Under the pieces are notes generated by a model, which worked only from the letters and a program-made list of their open reading frames with translations, was not told the DNA's origin and did no database searches. The translations under genes were made by a program, and so were the position numbers. From contig JASANG010001382.1 in assembly GCA_030248215.1 (NCBI GenBank), positions 160,729 to 224,728 on the forward strand: DNA of 64,000 nucleotides. Reading direction: 5' to 3'. The DNA is from Enoplolaimus lenunculus. Its lineage: Eukaryota > Nematoda > Enoplea > Enoplida > Thoracostomopsidae. Each line of letters begins with the position of its first letter. Within the stretch, counting starts at the first letter, position 1. Shown one piece after another: positions 22,530 through 33,875 of this stretch.

Positions 22530-24228
22530 TATTTTGTATATCGAAATAAGTCCTCAGTTCAGTTCAAATTCAATTCTCGGTTGAAAACAACTCACAGAAC
22601 GGAGCAATGATTTTCTTGTATTTCTTTATAAGATCGACGCCAGACGGATAGCTGTGACGTATGAGGCAAAATCGGAAGCTTAGTTGTCATAATTCGTATG
22701 TGACGAGATATGTCTCGCAGTACTTAAACACGTAGGGATAAAACAATGTTACCTAATCAATACTTTGTTATCTGGCTGAAAATGTAAATATTACCATATA
22801 TAATATATAATATATAAAATATATACGCTGCAAAAATATTGTGAGTCGAACTGACTCCATCCCAAATAGGTTCTACGAGACTACACAAATTGAGTCAAAT
22901 TGAACTCCACCAGAGTCAAACATGCGATTCAGTGAGTCGAATTTAACTCTGACGGAGTCGAATTTGACACAGTATGTGTACTCCCGTAGAGCCTGTTTCG
23001 GAGAGAGTCAATTTGACTCACCATTTTTTCCAGTGTACTATTGCATATACAGATATATAAAGGGGAATCGTGGGTGCCGCATCTTGCAGAAGTGGCCAAC
23101 ATATAAAACACCCAAGTTTTTTAATCATTTTAAATGATTTTATTAAATTTTGCTAACTTTTTCTTGTCAGAATCCATTGCGATTATGAAAATGTTCGAAG
23201 CTTCAAAGTTTTTACGAACAAAAATGAGTTTGGCTTTTTTTAACTTTAAATCGTCAAATTTAGGCTGTTGGGCACTTAGGCTCCGGCTAAGGTGTCAGAA
23301 CCTAAACCTAAATCGTAAATGTGGGGGTCGAAGTTTACAACAGCCAAATTATCCTGACTGCTAGTATCTTTGGGGGGGGGGGGGGTGGTGAAAAGCGTTG
23401 ATCATGAAGGTTTTCAATTTCCTCGATTCTATCAGCAAATGAAATCTGCCTTTGCCAAACACAGCATCAACTCGTGTGAGACGGCGAAAATATTCTGGAA
23501 ACAAGCGAAACAAAATGATTTCATATTTTGTATGCAAATTAGTCAGCTGATAAACCAGACACTCAAACCGCGTCGGTACAGTTTTATTCGTGCACCCTAT
23601 GATTTTTACAATTCCCCCTGGCGTCACCAGTGCCGGAGCAGGCAGGACTGGGGACTCCCCCCAACTTCCAGAGCGAGTCCCCAAACTCGCGAGCGAAGCG
23701 AGCAAGAAGCCAGACGCATTTTGAAGCTTAATCGGGTTTTGTTTTAACCGGTTAGGATGGGGTCCCTTTAGGGTTGGGGAGGCCCTAAATGGGGGTATTG
23801 GGGGTGGCAGCGGCCCTGGTCCGTCACAACTTTCTCCCGGTCCTCTTAGCTACGCACCTTAAGATTTAGGTTAAAGTTTACTGGCTCAAAAATTAAGACC
23901 CATGCCTAACGCTGGTAGCCGGAGCCTACAATCAAAAGCTTTTACACTGATAATACAGAATAACAGACCATGAAGCAGTGGAATGTTTGGTACTCCATTT
24001 CAATATAAGTGTTTCCATGCAACCACTAATAAAAACACTAATAAATATTATATATATAATATATTATATATATGTATATATGTATATAAATATATAAAGC
24101 TTATAATTTAACGCACCGACACCTTCTGTTATCCAGGCTTCAAATATGACGGAAATAGGATTACAATGTTGCGATTGGCGGTATTGCGCAGGGACGACAT
24201 TGTAAGGATGTCGGCCTTACAGAATATT
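22530..24228. other. Upstream flank of the PLEKHG-like gene and MITE-rich spacer
   Basis: Includes the AT microsatellite at 22795-22822, the Family D MITE, a G run at 23371-23384, the dispersed repeat at 23627-23820 and TATATA tracts near 24045-24100. No promoter or 5' untranslated exon of the neighbouring gene could be recognised. Confidence 0.5.
22826..23035. mobile_element. Tc1/mariner-type MITE, Family D
   Basis: Left CGCTGCAAAAATATTGTGAG, right inverted TTTTTTCCAGTG, TA on both sides (22824-25, 23036-37). GAGTC-containing arms match copies at 8640 and 53336. Lies about 300 bases upstream of the PLEKHG-like start codon. Confidence 0.75.
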
Positions 24229-24424
24229 GCCAATGTAAAGAACAGGGGCGGAACAGTAATATAGCCATATTCCTAAGCCTAAGGCTAAACCTAAGCGTAA
24301 GGATGAGTATATTCCTAAGCCTAAGCCTAAACCTAAGCCAAGCAAAAAAAATTAGTCTAAAGCTAAAGCTTACTCTATTGCAGTCCCACAGAAAAACGTT
24401 CCGCGCCTGATGTTTACATGGGCC
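24229..24424. mobile_element. Family A MITE, short copy
   Basis: Left GCCAATGTAAAGAACAGG, right CTGATGTTTACATGGGCC; interior has few CCTAAG hexamers, so this is close to the unexpanded state of the 45138 element. No exact target duplication. Confidence 0.7.
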
Positions 24425-24576
24425 AAGATTCCTAATAATTAATAAACCTGTTAATAAATTGATTTGTTACAATTTCAGTTTTCGGTTGTATAATGCAATT
24501 TAAATCGCGTAATTTTGACAAAATTTAGGTTTTAAATTTTTTCTTAGATGATACCGCAACTATCGGTTAGGCAGAC

Positions 24577-24732
24577 TCGCAGCCAGTTCACCTTGCTGGG
24601 GGCGGAAGTAAACAATTTTCGGCATTTAAAGTTGTCAATGACTTGCAAGGTTAAAAACTTTCTAGGGGGACCAAAATTTTTCCAGGAAGGCGGCTGAGTC
24701 CCCTGATTCCCCGTTGGTTACAGATCCGAGGT
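24577..24732. mobile_element. Family F MITE copy
   Basis: GCAGCCAGTTCACCTTGCTG at the left and a degenerate right end (GGTTACAGATCCG), with the shared interior blocks CTAGGGGGACC and TTTTTCCAGG. Confidence 0.5.
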
Positions 24733-25429
24733 TAGGATAGGATTAGGCTCAGGATCGAAACGAGCTGAACCATCCTGGAAAAGTTTTGATCCCTCGCTAA
24801 ACTATTTTAGCTTTAGGCTTCAAAATTTGCTGTATATTCGGGTTCCCGTAGAATTTTTTGTGATAAAACGGTAAGATCCCGCCTTACTTACAATGCCTTC
24901 AGAAACTTTTTTGGTCATAAAATGATAAAGTCTCTACCTTACAATTTTTGCGCGTTTCATAACGTTTGCCAGACCGTCCACCCCCGGTCAAAAATTTGAT
25001 GGACCCGCCTCTGATTTGACATTAGTTCGAATCAAAAAATAGTATAACGAAAATTTCGTCGCAGCTGTGAATGATTTCGACCCTCGGAACACAAATTTGT
25101 AGGCCAAAGTACAGTTGTAACTTTAGATTTTTTTGCCATCAATACAGCCTTTATCTCATAACAGTCAATTTGCATATTCTAAAACTGACAATTTCCACAT
25201 TGACATTAAACCTGTTAAATCCCTACCCAGCGTATAAGCCACCACCCCTAGTATGATAACCACGTATTAGCATTCTCACCCTAATGTGTGGGTTCCTATT
25301 TCCTACGGGAGGGACGTATTTTGTTATATTTTGTTGAAATTTTCAGAATAAAGATTGTGTTAAACGTACCCACATCCACCCAAGGTGAAGAAATGTTACT
25401 TTTTTCAGTCCACTGTCCGGAAGAAATAC

Positions 25430-25675
25430 GTTCCCCGTGTTTCCTACCCGCCCCCTCCTGATTAAGAGGGAGTGGTACAACCCGTGCAAGCCATGGCACT
25501 TTATGTATCCAGCAACAAAAATGCTTATAGTTTAATTTAGGGGTATTGCATGTGACAGCGACCCCCTTCCTCTAAATGACGTGGGGTCGGCCAAAACCGC
25601 AACACCCGGTGGTACATTTTATACCATGCAGAACTTGAAAAGTGGCACACTCTCATGTATCATGCACTCTTGATA
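25430..25675. mobile_element. Family H MITE copy
   Basis: Carries TGTGACAGCGACCCCC, GTGGTACATTTTATACCATG and terminal CACTCTCATGTATCATGC/ACTCTTG. The left terminus is diverged. Confidence 0.5.
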
Positions 25676-26324
25676 ATACTTACCGTCTCCCGGACAGCTT
25701 TAAACTAAAACTGACCATAAATATTATTGGTTGGCTTAGTTTGGCTCCATGCTTTAACATTTTAGAAATGTGGCAGAAATTTAGATTTGATGTGCGATAG
25801 AAGCCGTTATTAGCTTGATTTTGAGGTATTGTAGATACCGCGTATAAACCTAAACGGCTATTCGTTGAAGTGGGAGCTTCGAGCACCAAAATGGCTTACA
25901 ACAGGCACTGAAACTAAAGTTAGTGACGAGCAAACCAACCCAGCGAAAAAGTTTCCTAATAAATGTGCAAAATTTAAGGCCAAATCTGGCATTCCTAATT
26001 TCGAAACGCCCCACCCTCGTCAGGATCCACCAGGGTAGGGCTGAAGCACAGAGTCCAGCTGACAGGGTTTGGTAATTTGAGCACATAGTGGCTTGGCAAA
26101 GTCAAATATTGTGGCGAAAGCACAACGGTTTTGGTATAAGGAATATGGGTCAGAACCGAAGAATTTATACTTTAAAATTACAAAACGCTGTTGTATGATT
26201 GTTGGTAATAGGTTTCGCTCATCTGAATTACCGGTCCAATCTTTGAATGGGGGGATGTCCCAGTTGTTCATCGCCATGCTGGTCTCGAGGTTCAGTGGCA
26301 GAAATACATTTTGATCAGCAGATC

Positions 26325-26659
26325 GGCCAACGTAAAGATCAGGGGCGGAACGTTTTTCTGTGTGACTGCAATAGAGTAAGCTTAAGCTTTATACTATTTT
26401 TTGGCTTGGCTTGGGCTTTGACTTATGCTTTAGGCTTAGGCTTAGAAATATGCTCATTCTTACGCTTAGGCTTTAAGGCCCATGTATAGATCAGGGGTGG
26501 AACGTTTTTCTGTGTGACTACAATAGAGTAAGTTTTAGCTTTAGACTAATTTTTTGCTTGGCTTAAGATTAGGCTTAAGAAGGTGCTCATTCATTTCCGC
26601 TTACGCTCAGGCTTAGGAAGATGCTTATAACTGTTCCGCCCCTGTTCTTTACATTGGCC
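26325..26659. mobile_element. Family A MITE with perfect 8-bp target duplication
   Basis: Flanked by AGCAGATC (26317-26324 and 26660-26667). Ends GGCCAACGTAAAGATCAGG and CTGTTCTTTACATTGGCC. A second internal left terminus at about 26479 (GGCCCATGTATAGATCAGG) shows partial internal duplication or a nested copy. Confidence 0.8.
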
Positions 26660-27049
26660 AGCAGATCCGAGGGACTCAATTACTGGCCAATCCAAAGGGG
26701 TGTCGTACGCCCCTGTCAGAAATTTTTTTGCGATAAAATCCTAAGGTCCCTACCTTACAATTTTACCCTTCAGATAATTGGCACATATACAGCATACTGT
26801 AACAAATTACGTTTCATAACCTTTGCCAACCCGCCAATTCGTCAGAAGTTTCTACATCTGTGATTCTTTTGCCATTGAACTTATTTCAACACCGCCGGGT
26901 TTGCCGTCAATTGCGAACGTTCTGAATGGAAACAGTTACGTGTTTAGAATTGCAATGATAAATATTTCACAACTGTCAACAACTTTGATCCGAACCACAA
27001 ATCAAAGTTAGAAAAATTTGGTTTCACTGGTAAATTGTAACCGCTGCAA

Positions 27050-27245
27050 ACTTGCAGTGATTGCAGTAAATTGCAGTGATTGCAGTAAATTGCAGTGATT
27101 GCAGTAAATTGCAGTGATTGCAGTAAATTGCAGTGATTGCAGTAAATTGCAGTGATTGCAGTAAATTGCAGTGATTGCAGTAAATTGCAGTGATTGCAGT
27201 AAGTTGCAGTGATTGCAGTAAATTGCAGTGATTGCAGTTATTGTA
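27050..27245. repeat. 19-bp minisatellite (CAGTGATTGCAGTAAATTG)
   Basis: About ten tandem copies of CAGTGATTGCAGTAAATTG, then decay into TTGTAATGATTGCA. The surrounding 27400-27620 is rich in TTGCA words like the element at 48132-48394, which may be the source. Confidence 0.9.
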
Positions 27246-28067
27246 AAATTGTAATGATTGCAAAAAATTGCACTTCCAATTTTTTAGCGCAGCAAATCTT
27301 AGCATTAAAATACCGGAATACACCAAACCCACTGAAATCATCAACTTCAAATCTAAAACCGAGTTTGTACACAGCTCCTATTACAAACTTGGCCATATGC
27401 CTTTTCATTTATTAACAACCAAGAAAAATTCCATTGACACAGATTCGTGCAGTTTTTGCAGCGAAAACTTGCAGCTGTAAAATTGCAAGTGCAAACTATT
27501 GCAAACCAATTTCTGTTTGTGAAAGTTTGAGCTTCAAAAATGTGTACGCGCAAGTTGAGCAGAATAGTTTTCGCTGCGAAAATTGACGTCTTGGGAATCG
27601 AATTTGAACAAGTAAACGTTGCCAAATCTAAGGTAAGGCGATAACATTCTATAAATGGAAGTATATATAATTGTAAGCTTAACATAATCGTACTGAGTCA
27701 AGTTACCCCGGTAATGGTAATTACTTCTTAGGTCAAAATAATTGGTTGAAAAGTTGGTGAAACAGAGGCAACGGTATTACTAAACTCAGTATACGACAAT
27801 GTTACTTTCAGCGGTGGCTCGAGAAATTATCGCCAATAGGGTGGACTGGTATAAAAGTTATGAAACGCAATGTTTACTGAATGCTGTAATTGTGCCAATT
27901 TTGTGAGGAGAAAAATTCTGAATCAAGGACTTTGCTATTTTATCGCAAAAAATTTTGTGACGGAAATCCGTCAGTGGTTACTTCTGATTTTATTGTAGGA
28001 ACCGAAAGGTATGCAGACCTGGTGCAAGCTTAACTTAGCGTAGAAGCTTATTTTTTAATCATCTGGT

Positions 28068-28232
28068 CAGGCCCGTAGCCAGCTCACCTTGCTTGGGGGG
28101 GGGGCTAAAAATATTTCAGGAGAGACATTCAAGGAGTTTCAATGCTAATACAAGCAAGGTTGAAAATTTTCCAGGGAGGCCAAAATTTTTTGAAGGGGGT
28201 TGAGCTCCCTGCCTTGCTTGGCTACGGGCCCG
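28068..28232. mobile_element. Family F MITE copy
   Basis: Left GGCCCGTAGCCAGCTCACC, right CTTGGCTACGGGCC: the cleanest terminal pair of this family in the window. No target duplication could be agreed on. Confidence 0.7.
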
Positions 28233-28407
28233 CATATGGTTAGTGTAAATATCTGCTTCTGAGAATCGCGTGTTCCGAATAAGCGAATTGGAAATAGTCA
28301 CAACAACGACTCAACGATTGAAGTAAAAAGCCGCGATGAAAAGGGCACCAATTTAAGGCCTCCGCTCCTTAAAAATGGTTACGTTTATGTATCAAAACGT
28401 TGGCATG

Positions 28408-28481
28408 GCGGCATAACTCAGTGGTCAGCGCATCGGACTGGTAGTCCGCACTTCGAGAGTTCAAACCCCACCCATGTCCGC
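28408..28481 (+). tRNA. tRNA-like sequence, possible Thr (GGT), probably degenerate
   Basis: A 74-base span with A-box-like TAACTCAGTGGTCAGC and B-box-like AGTTCAAACC. The anticodon arm CGGA / CTGGTAG / TCCG has U33 and A37 and would give anticodon GGT. The acceptor stem pairs in only four of seven positions and the T stem is poor, so a pseudogene or SINE head is more likely than an active tRNA. Confidence 0.4.
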
Positions 28482-28499
28482 AGCAAAATTTTCGTAAAT

Positions 28500-29437
28500 G
28501 ACCCTATATGGTACTGCTTAACTTACCAATTAGCTAATCCTAAAACGTTGTTAAATGATTTCTCATATTTATAGTTCAATATATTCCCTAAACATAATAC
28601 ACCCTCTATTTTTCTCACCGTTTTCAAAATCGAAATATTTGTTCAATTGTAAAAATTGCCTTTGCAGTAATTTCAACTGAACTACAAAATACGCTTTCAA
28701 TAAAACGTGACCATTACATTGAATTCAACTCACAAATAGATGTCATATTGGACGTGTTTCCATTCACACTTATCCACCCACCCCCCTCGAGTCTTTATAC
28801 TGAGTAGAAATTACAGTACTTTCGTCTCTTCGAGTCTTCATATACACAAATATCCGCGAAACAGGAAACGGATATTCAAAATTTGCATAAGTCACCCCTC
28901 GCGCTTAAATACAACTGCGACAAAATGTGCGGTTACGAGTAGAGTTGTAGAGCAAGGGGAAGATAAGGAATATACCCCCTCGTCGAAATTATTTCAGCGA
29001 CGCGAGAAAAACGCTCGTTTAACTGGGACTAGCGTAATCTGTGGGATTCGTGAGGCCAAACCATCGATTGCGCTTTTATGAGGGTATACCCCCATACCCC
29101 CCGCAATGAAATGGTCTTCGAGCCTGTGCTAGTGTTGACCTTGGCCTCCGCATTTTAATGTGAGCATACTGTCTCAGCTTTCTACCCGAGTATATATGCT
29201 TTATGTTGCTCTAAAGTAAATATAAACGGATATATTTGAATACCGCTTTGACGGGGTGAGTTAAGCTCAGGGGACATTTGAGGGTTGTGTTTGACTTAAA
29301 CGGAAATTCGCTAATTATTTACAAAATAGCTTTAGTTGACAAACGTTTTCTAGTCAGGGGGGGCATTGATGGGACTAAAATGATACGAATATTTCGCATT
29401 GTGTGAATATTCGGATCGATTAGAAATTTGTGCTTTA
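28500..29437. other. Spacer without recognised features
   Basis: AT-rich with short CCCC-rich patches (28785, 29090). Open frames here are short, lack domain signatures and are not supported by splice context. Confidence 0.4.
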
Positions 29438-30083
29438 AATCCCTATTCACCAGGGTGCAACCGGAAGTGAAAAATGCCGGAGCCGGAGGTAACGAAACTT
29501 GCCGGAACCGGAGGTGAGGCGAAATTATGTAGTAAAAATAATGGTTAATTAGTTAATTTTAGCCAATAATGTGATATATATGTTGTTAAAAGTTGTTTGG
29601 TTTTGAGCTAATTTTCTACGAAATTTCGGAAATTTTTTCCTGAAAATTGTAACAAAAGTGAAACAAAACGCGCTAAACAGATAAATTTTGCAAAATTATG
29701 CAAGATTTTACCACTAAAATTACCGTAACCTGCGGAAAACATTCTACCCGAGCCGAAGCCGGAGGCTGATTTTCAGCCAGAGCCGGAGGCAGACTTCCGG
29801 TTGCACCCTGCTATTCACACGTGCAAGTTTTTGCTGTGAAAAATTGCAGCTGCAAATTGCACGCAGAACTTGCAGTTTTTCATCAGCCTATGAGAATGCG
29901 GCTGCAATAAATTCATTCAACTGGCATGGTTATTCACACATGTGAACTAAATTCCTAGCTATAATTTTTAATGAATTACTTGCAGCTGCAAGTTTTTAGA
30001 AAGGATTTTCGGACAAAACTTGCAAGTGCAAGTTGCAGCTGCAAGTTTTCTCAGTGTAATCTTGCACTTGTGAATAGGGCTTA
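29438..30083. mobile_element. Inverted-repeat element (CCCTATTCACACGTGCAA ends) split by a hAT insertion
   Basis: Left terminus CCCTATTCAC resumes after the inserted element as CTATTCACACGTGCAAG. Right terminus is CTTGCACTTGTGAATAGGG. The interior is rich in TTGCAGCTGCAAG. The termini resemble those at 48132-48394; possibly PIF/Harbinger-like from a putative 3-bp TWA duplication, not certain. Confidence 0.65.
29451..29810. mobile_element. hAT-like element, Family B, unexpanded copy
   Basis: CAGGGTGCAACCGGAAGTG to ACTTCCGGTTGCACCCTG, flanked by perfect 8-bp duplications CTATTCAC (29443-29450 and 29811-29818). The 26-bp motif of the 20447 element is present only as a single diverged pair. Inserted in the terminal repeat of another MITE. 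Confidence 0.85.
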
Positions 30084-30361
30084 ACAGTCGTGGCTTTATT
30101 TGGGGGGCGCACTCCAAAGAAGTACCCCCACCGTAACAAGATTGTAAACAAAAAATAGAAAAATGTTCCATCATCGCAAGGAGCCTCACCCCGGAATTTT
30201 GCAAGGCCCCCACCCTAACCTGATCTGTCTCTGACGTCACAGTACGGGAAGATCCGGTAACTTTTAGTCGAACAATCTTTGCGAAGAATGTGAAACCCTA
30301 TTTTATGCCTATTAAAAATCGTCTGTAGGCTGATCTTTAATTAATCCAAAAAATTGGTAAT

Positions 30362-30632
30362 AGAATGTACGCGGCACGCGTTGCGTTTTTGACCTAAGCC
30401 CTCCTTATTCAGAGGGGGTACAACCTGTGCGAACCATGACACTTTATGTTTCCGGCAACAAAATTTCTCCGCTTGTTGTTTAATTTAAGGTTACTGCATG
30501 TGACAGCAACTCCCCAATATAAACAAGGGCGGTCGGCCAAAAACGCAACGCCCGGTGGTACATTTTCTACCATGTGGACTCGGAAGACTTGCACACTCTT
30601 GTATCATGCACTCTTGATTATACCAAGAGTGG
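30362..30632. mobile_element. Family H MITE copy
   Basis: Inverted arms: AATGTACGCGGCACGCGTTG on the left and CAACGCCCGGTGGTACATTT on the right, then GCACACTCTTG and TGCACTCTTG. A further end (CCAAGAGTGGATGATCA) begins at 30619, so two copies may abut. Confidence 0.55.
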
Positions 30633-30844
30633 ATGATCATTTACACAAGAGTATGCAACTGTCTATTTTCCGTGTACATAAGAATTTAGCCAGCACACGT
30701 TGCGTTTTGGCCTACCGAATATTAAGGAAGAGGGTGAAATTTGCGCAGACCAAGGAAATAAATAATATGCAAATCGCCAAAAAGTTGTCTCCTATTATAG
30801 TGTTACTATTTCCAGGTCTATTATGTCATGGGAAATCAACCCTA

Positions 30845-31654
30845 AAGGTTGCGCTATTCTGTACGGCACCGTCCGTCACAATACGTTATCGTACGTGAGT
30901 CATTTGCGTACGATACCGCACGGTGACGGACGGTGTCGTACACATGACGGACGGCTCCGTACAGATGACGGACGGATCCGTACAGATGACGGACGGATCC
31001 GTACAGATGACGGATGGATCCGTACTGATGACGGACGGCTCCGTACAGATGACGGACGGATCCGTACAGATGACGGACGGCTCCGTACAGATGACGGACG
31101 GATCCGTACAGATGACGGACGGCTCCGTACAGATGACGGACGGATCCGTACAGATGACGGACGGATCCGTACAGATGACGGACGGCTCCGTACAGATGAC
31201 GGACGGCTCCGTACAGATGACGGACGGATCCGTACAGATGACGGACGGATCCGTACAGATGACGGACGGCTCCGTACAGATGACGGACGGATCCGTACAG
31301 ATGACGGACGGATCCGTACAGATGACGGACGGATCCGCACAGATGACGGACGGATCCGTACAGATGGCGGACGGATCCGTACAGATGACGGACGGATCCG
31401 TACAGATGGCTGACGGATCCGTACAGATGACGGATGGATCCGTACTGATGACGGACGGATCCGTACAGATGACGGACGGCTCCATACAGATGGCGGACGG
31501 CTCCGTACAGATGACGGACGGCTCCGTACAGATGACAGACGGATCCGTACAGATGACGGACGGATCCGTACAGATGACAGACGGATCCGTACAGATGACG
31601 GACGGATCCGTACAGATGACGGACGGCGGCGGACGTCCAATATAGCGCATCCCT
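30845..31654. mobile_element. Family C MITE with large 21-bp array
   Basis: Left AGGTTGCGCTATTCTG followed by ACGGCACCGTCCGTCA; right GGACGTCCAATATAGCGCAT then CCCT. About 700 of 810 bases are array. No clear target duplication. Confidence 0.7.
30940..31632. repeat. 21-bp minisatellite with ACGGATCCGT palindrome
   Basis: About 33 units containing ACGGATCCGTACAGATG or the variant ACGGCTCCGTACAGATG. Unit variants (A or C before TCCGT; GATGGC) are intermixed rather than in blocks. All six frames stay open, which is a period effect. Confidence 0.94.
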
Positions 31655-31770
31655 AACAGATGTGGAGGTACAACAAAAAACGCAACGCGCGGTGGTACAT
31701 TTTGTGCAACGCAAAATCTGACAGTTGCACACTGGTGTCCATGATCACATCCACTCCTGATACTAAGCAT

Positions 31771-33069
31771 TTCTACAGCTTTAAACATTTTCACTGCATA
31801 TTTAAATCCACTTCCCATCAGTAATATTTTATGTTTTGAAAATTTACAACTCAAAAGCCAGCAAATTATCGCAAAAACTGCAAAATGAACACAACCCTCC
31901 GTACGAAATCGGTGAGCAAGGAGGCTTAAGTTTGAAATTGGAAACTGTCACAACTGTTTCACTTTGGGCCTGGGGGGGCGGCTCCAGTGTTCACTTGTAC
32001 GCGGATTTGACGTCTGTTGCTTTTAATCTTTTAATCCAATGAAAATGGTGAAGAAATCACTTAATTTATAGGAAAAATGGCAAACTCATCGAAAACCAAA
32101 AACTGTATCGCAATTCTAATTTCAAATTGAAACGGGAGTTTTAGTTTTGAAAAAAATTAATATTTTGGCTTCGGTTTATTGACGCCGGCTGAATTTCTGT
32201 CGACAATTGCGGAGGTCAAAAATGTAAGACTGTTTATTGAAGTTCACTGAAACGGCCGAAACATCTTCAGTAAAAGCTGATCCGACGGACGAACAGAACG
32301 TTTCCAAGGAAGTGTCACAAAAATTCGGTTCAATCTGCGACAGATGTTTTAGTAGGAGACATAGAATAGACACGATTTTGAAAAAGGGGTTACTTTTACT
32401 TTCGAAGAGTTCCCGGGCCCGTATCCAAGGGGCACCAGAAATGCTCAGTTCCACCTCAAAGCATATTGGCCCCATTAGAAAATTTTCAACCTTGCTGGCA
32501 AGTCAACGAAAACCCTTGTATTCCGCCGCTGTTGCAAAATGTTTAGACCACCCTATTTAAGTGATCTAGCTACAGGCTTGGACGCACCCCGCATTTTTTA
32601 AAATTATTTAAATAATCCCACCAATATAAGGACAATTTGTCATCGGGATTATGGTTAGGCTTAACCCTAATCAGCTGTTCAGTGACCAGCTATTAGGCCA
32701 CTGATCATCAATGATTCGGTGTCACGGGTTTCTAAAGTCATGATTGGAATACTACAGTAATCATGAAAATAGGGTTACGCTATACTTTACTGATGCCGGA
32801 CGCCGTCGCTACGCGTTGCTTACAAAAAATATACGCAAAATCTGTTTGGTTGCGCGCGGTGCCCTGGGACAGGCGTCTGGCAGCACGCAGCGAGCTTAAC
32901 CCAACCCTAAATTGGGTAAACGTTTCGAGTTTTCGTAGCCTAAACTTAAGTTTGACTTCTCGTTCAGTTAATTTATGTATCTAAAATCACAGAAAATACT
33001 TGTAATTAATAATTTACCTGTGACTAAAAACGTTTACAAGCGTATTCGTTACAGTACTTAAACCATTTG
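31771..33069. other. Spacer with repeat remnants
   Basis: Holds a Family H end near 31680-31770, a Family F copy (about 32416-32580, GGGCCCGTATCCAAGG to CTAGCTACAGGC) and a Family C left end near 32769 (AGGGTTACGCTATAC). No gene recognised. Confidence 0.5.
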
Positions 33070-33323
33070 CACTGTAAATTCCAATAAGTTGATTAATCAA
33101 CTCAGCTGGAAGAGTTCGTTATTTCTGAGTTAATAACAGTAAACATTAACTCACTCTGAGTTGAGTTGATTCCCGCTCTGAGTTCAGTTGATTCCGAGCG
33201 AGTCGAATAATTATATCAAAGTGAGCTTTATTGACTCATAATTCGGAGTTCTGAAGATCCTAACTCAGACTGAGTGATTCAACTTTATTGTGAGTTCAAA
33301 TCAACTCACTGGGATGTACAGTG
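33070..33323. mobile_element. Tc1/mariner-type MITE, Family E
   Basis: CACTGTAAATTCCAATAAG to CACTGGGATGTACAGTG with GAGTTGA-rich interior. Flanks are TG rather than TA on both sides. Confidence 0.65.
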
Positions 33324-33875
33324 TGAGACCCCTGACATATTTGAGTAACAACATAATTTACTTCGATATGCATAATTATTCCTCAAAATTCTACCCATAG
33401 AACCATCGCCGGCAGATGCTTATCAGCCTCGATTTGATCGGCATAAAATTAAGCAAACAAAACGATTCTTTCAAATGATAAAAATATGACAATTTTAAAT
33501 ATTAAAATAATTTGTTTCAAAATCGGCTTTTCGGCTTAAACAGCGGTTGGTAACGCCACCGTATCGAAGAGTGGATGATATCCATTAAAAATCCGCCCTG
33601 GCATTTTAATATTTAACCCCGGGCACCCAGGCCCATCGGCCAATTGCCCAATTGGCCTGATGGACAATTTACCCTTGGCGGAATGTGGGACAGGTAGCAG
33701 TGGTGTATCCTGTAATTCATTTGTGGAAGGTATGGCCTCAGGTAAAAGTTTTCAATACGGAGCGGATAGCGATGCTTAGTGCTCTCCTATAACACCTAAA
33801 TTGGAGCCCTCACAAACAAGGGGGTCATTACAAAATGTTTCAATATATTTTATGGAATCCAGCAGCGAAGCCATC

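Noticed and set aside
28740..29081. 113-codon plus-strand frame
   Set aside because: No domain, no codon bias evident, no splice context.
30823..31854. Several frames of 200-320 codons with TDGSVQM-type repeats
   Set aside because: Period-21 artefact of the minisatellite.
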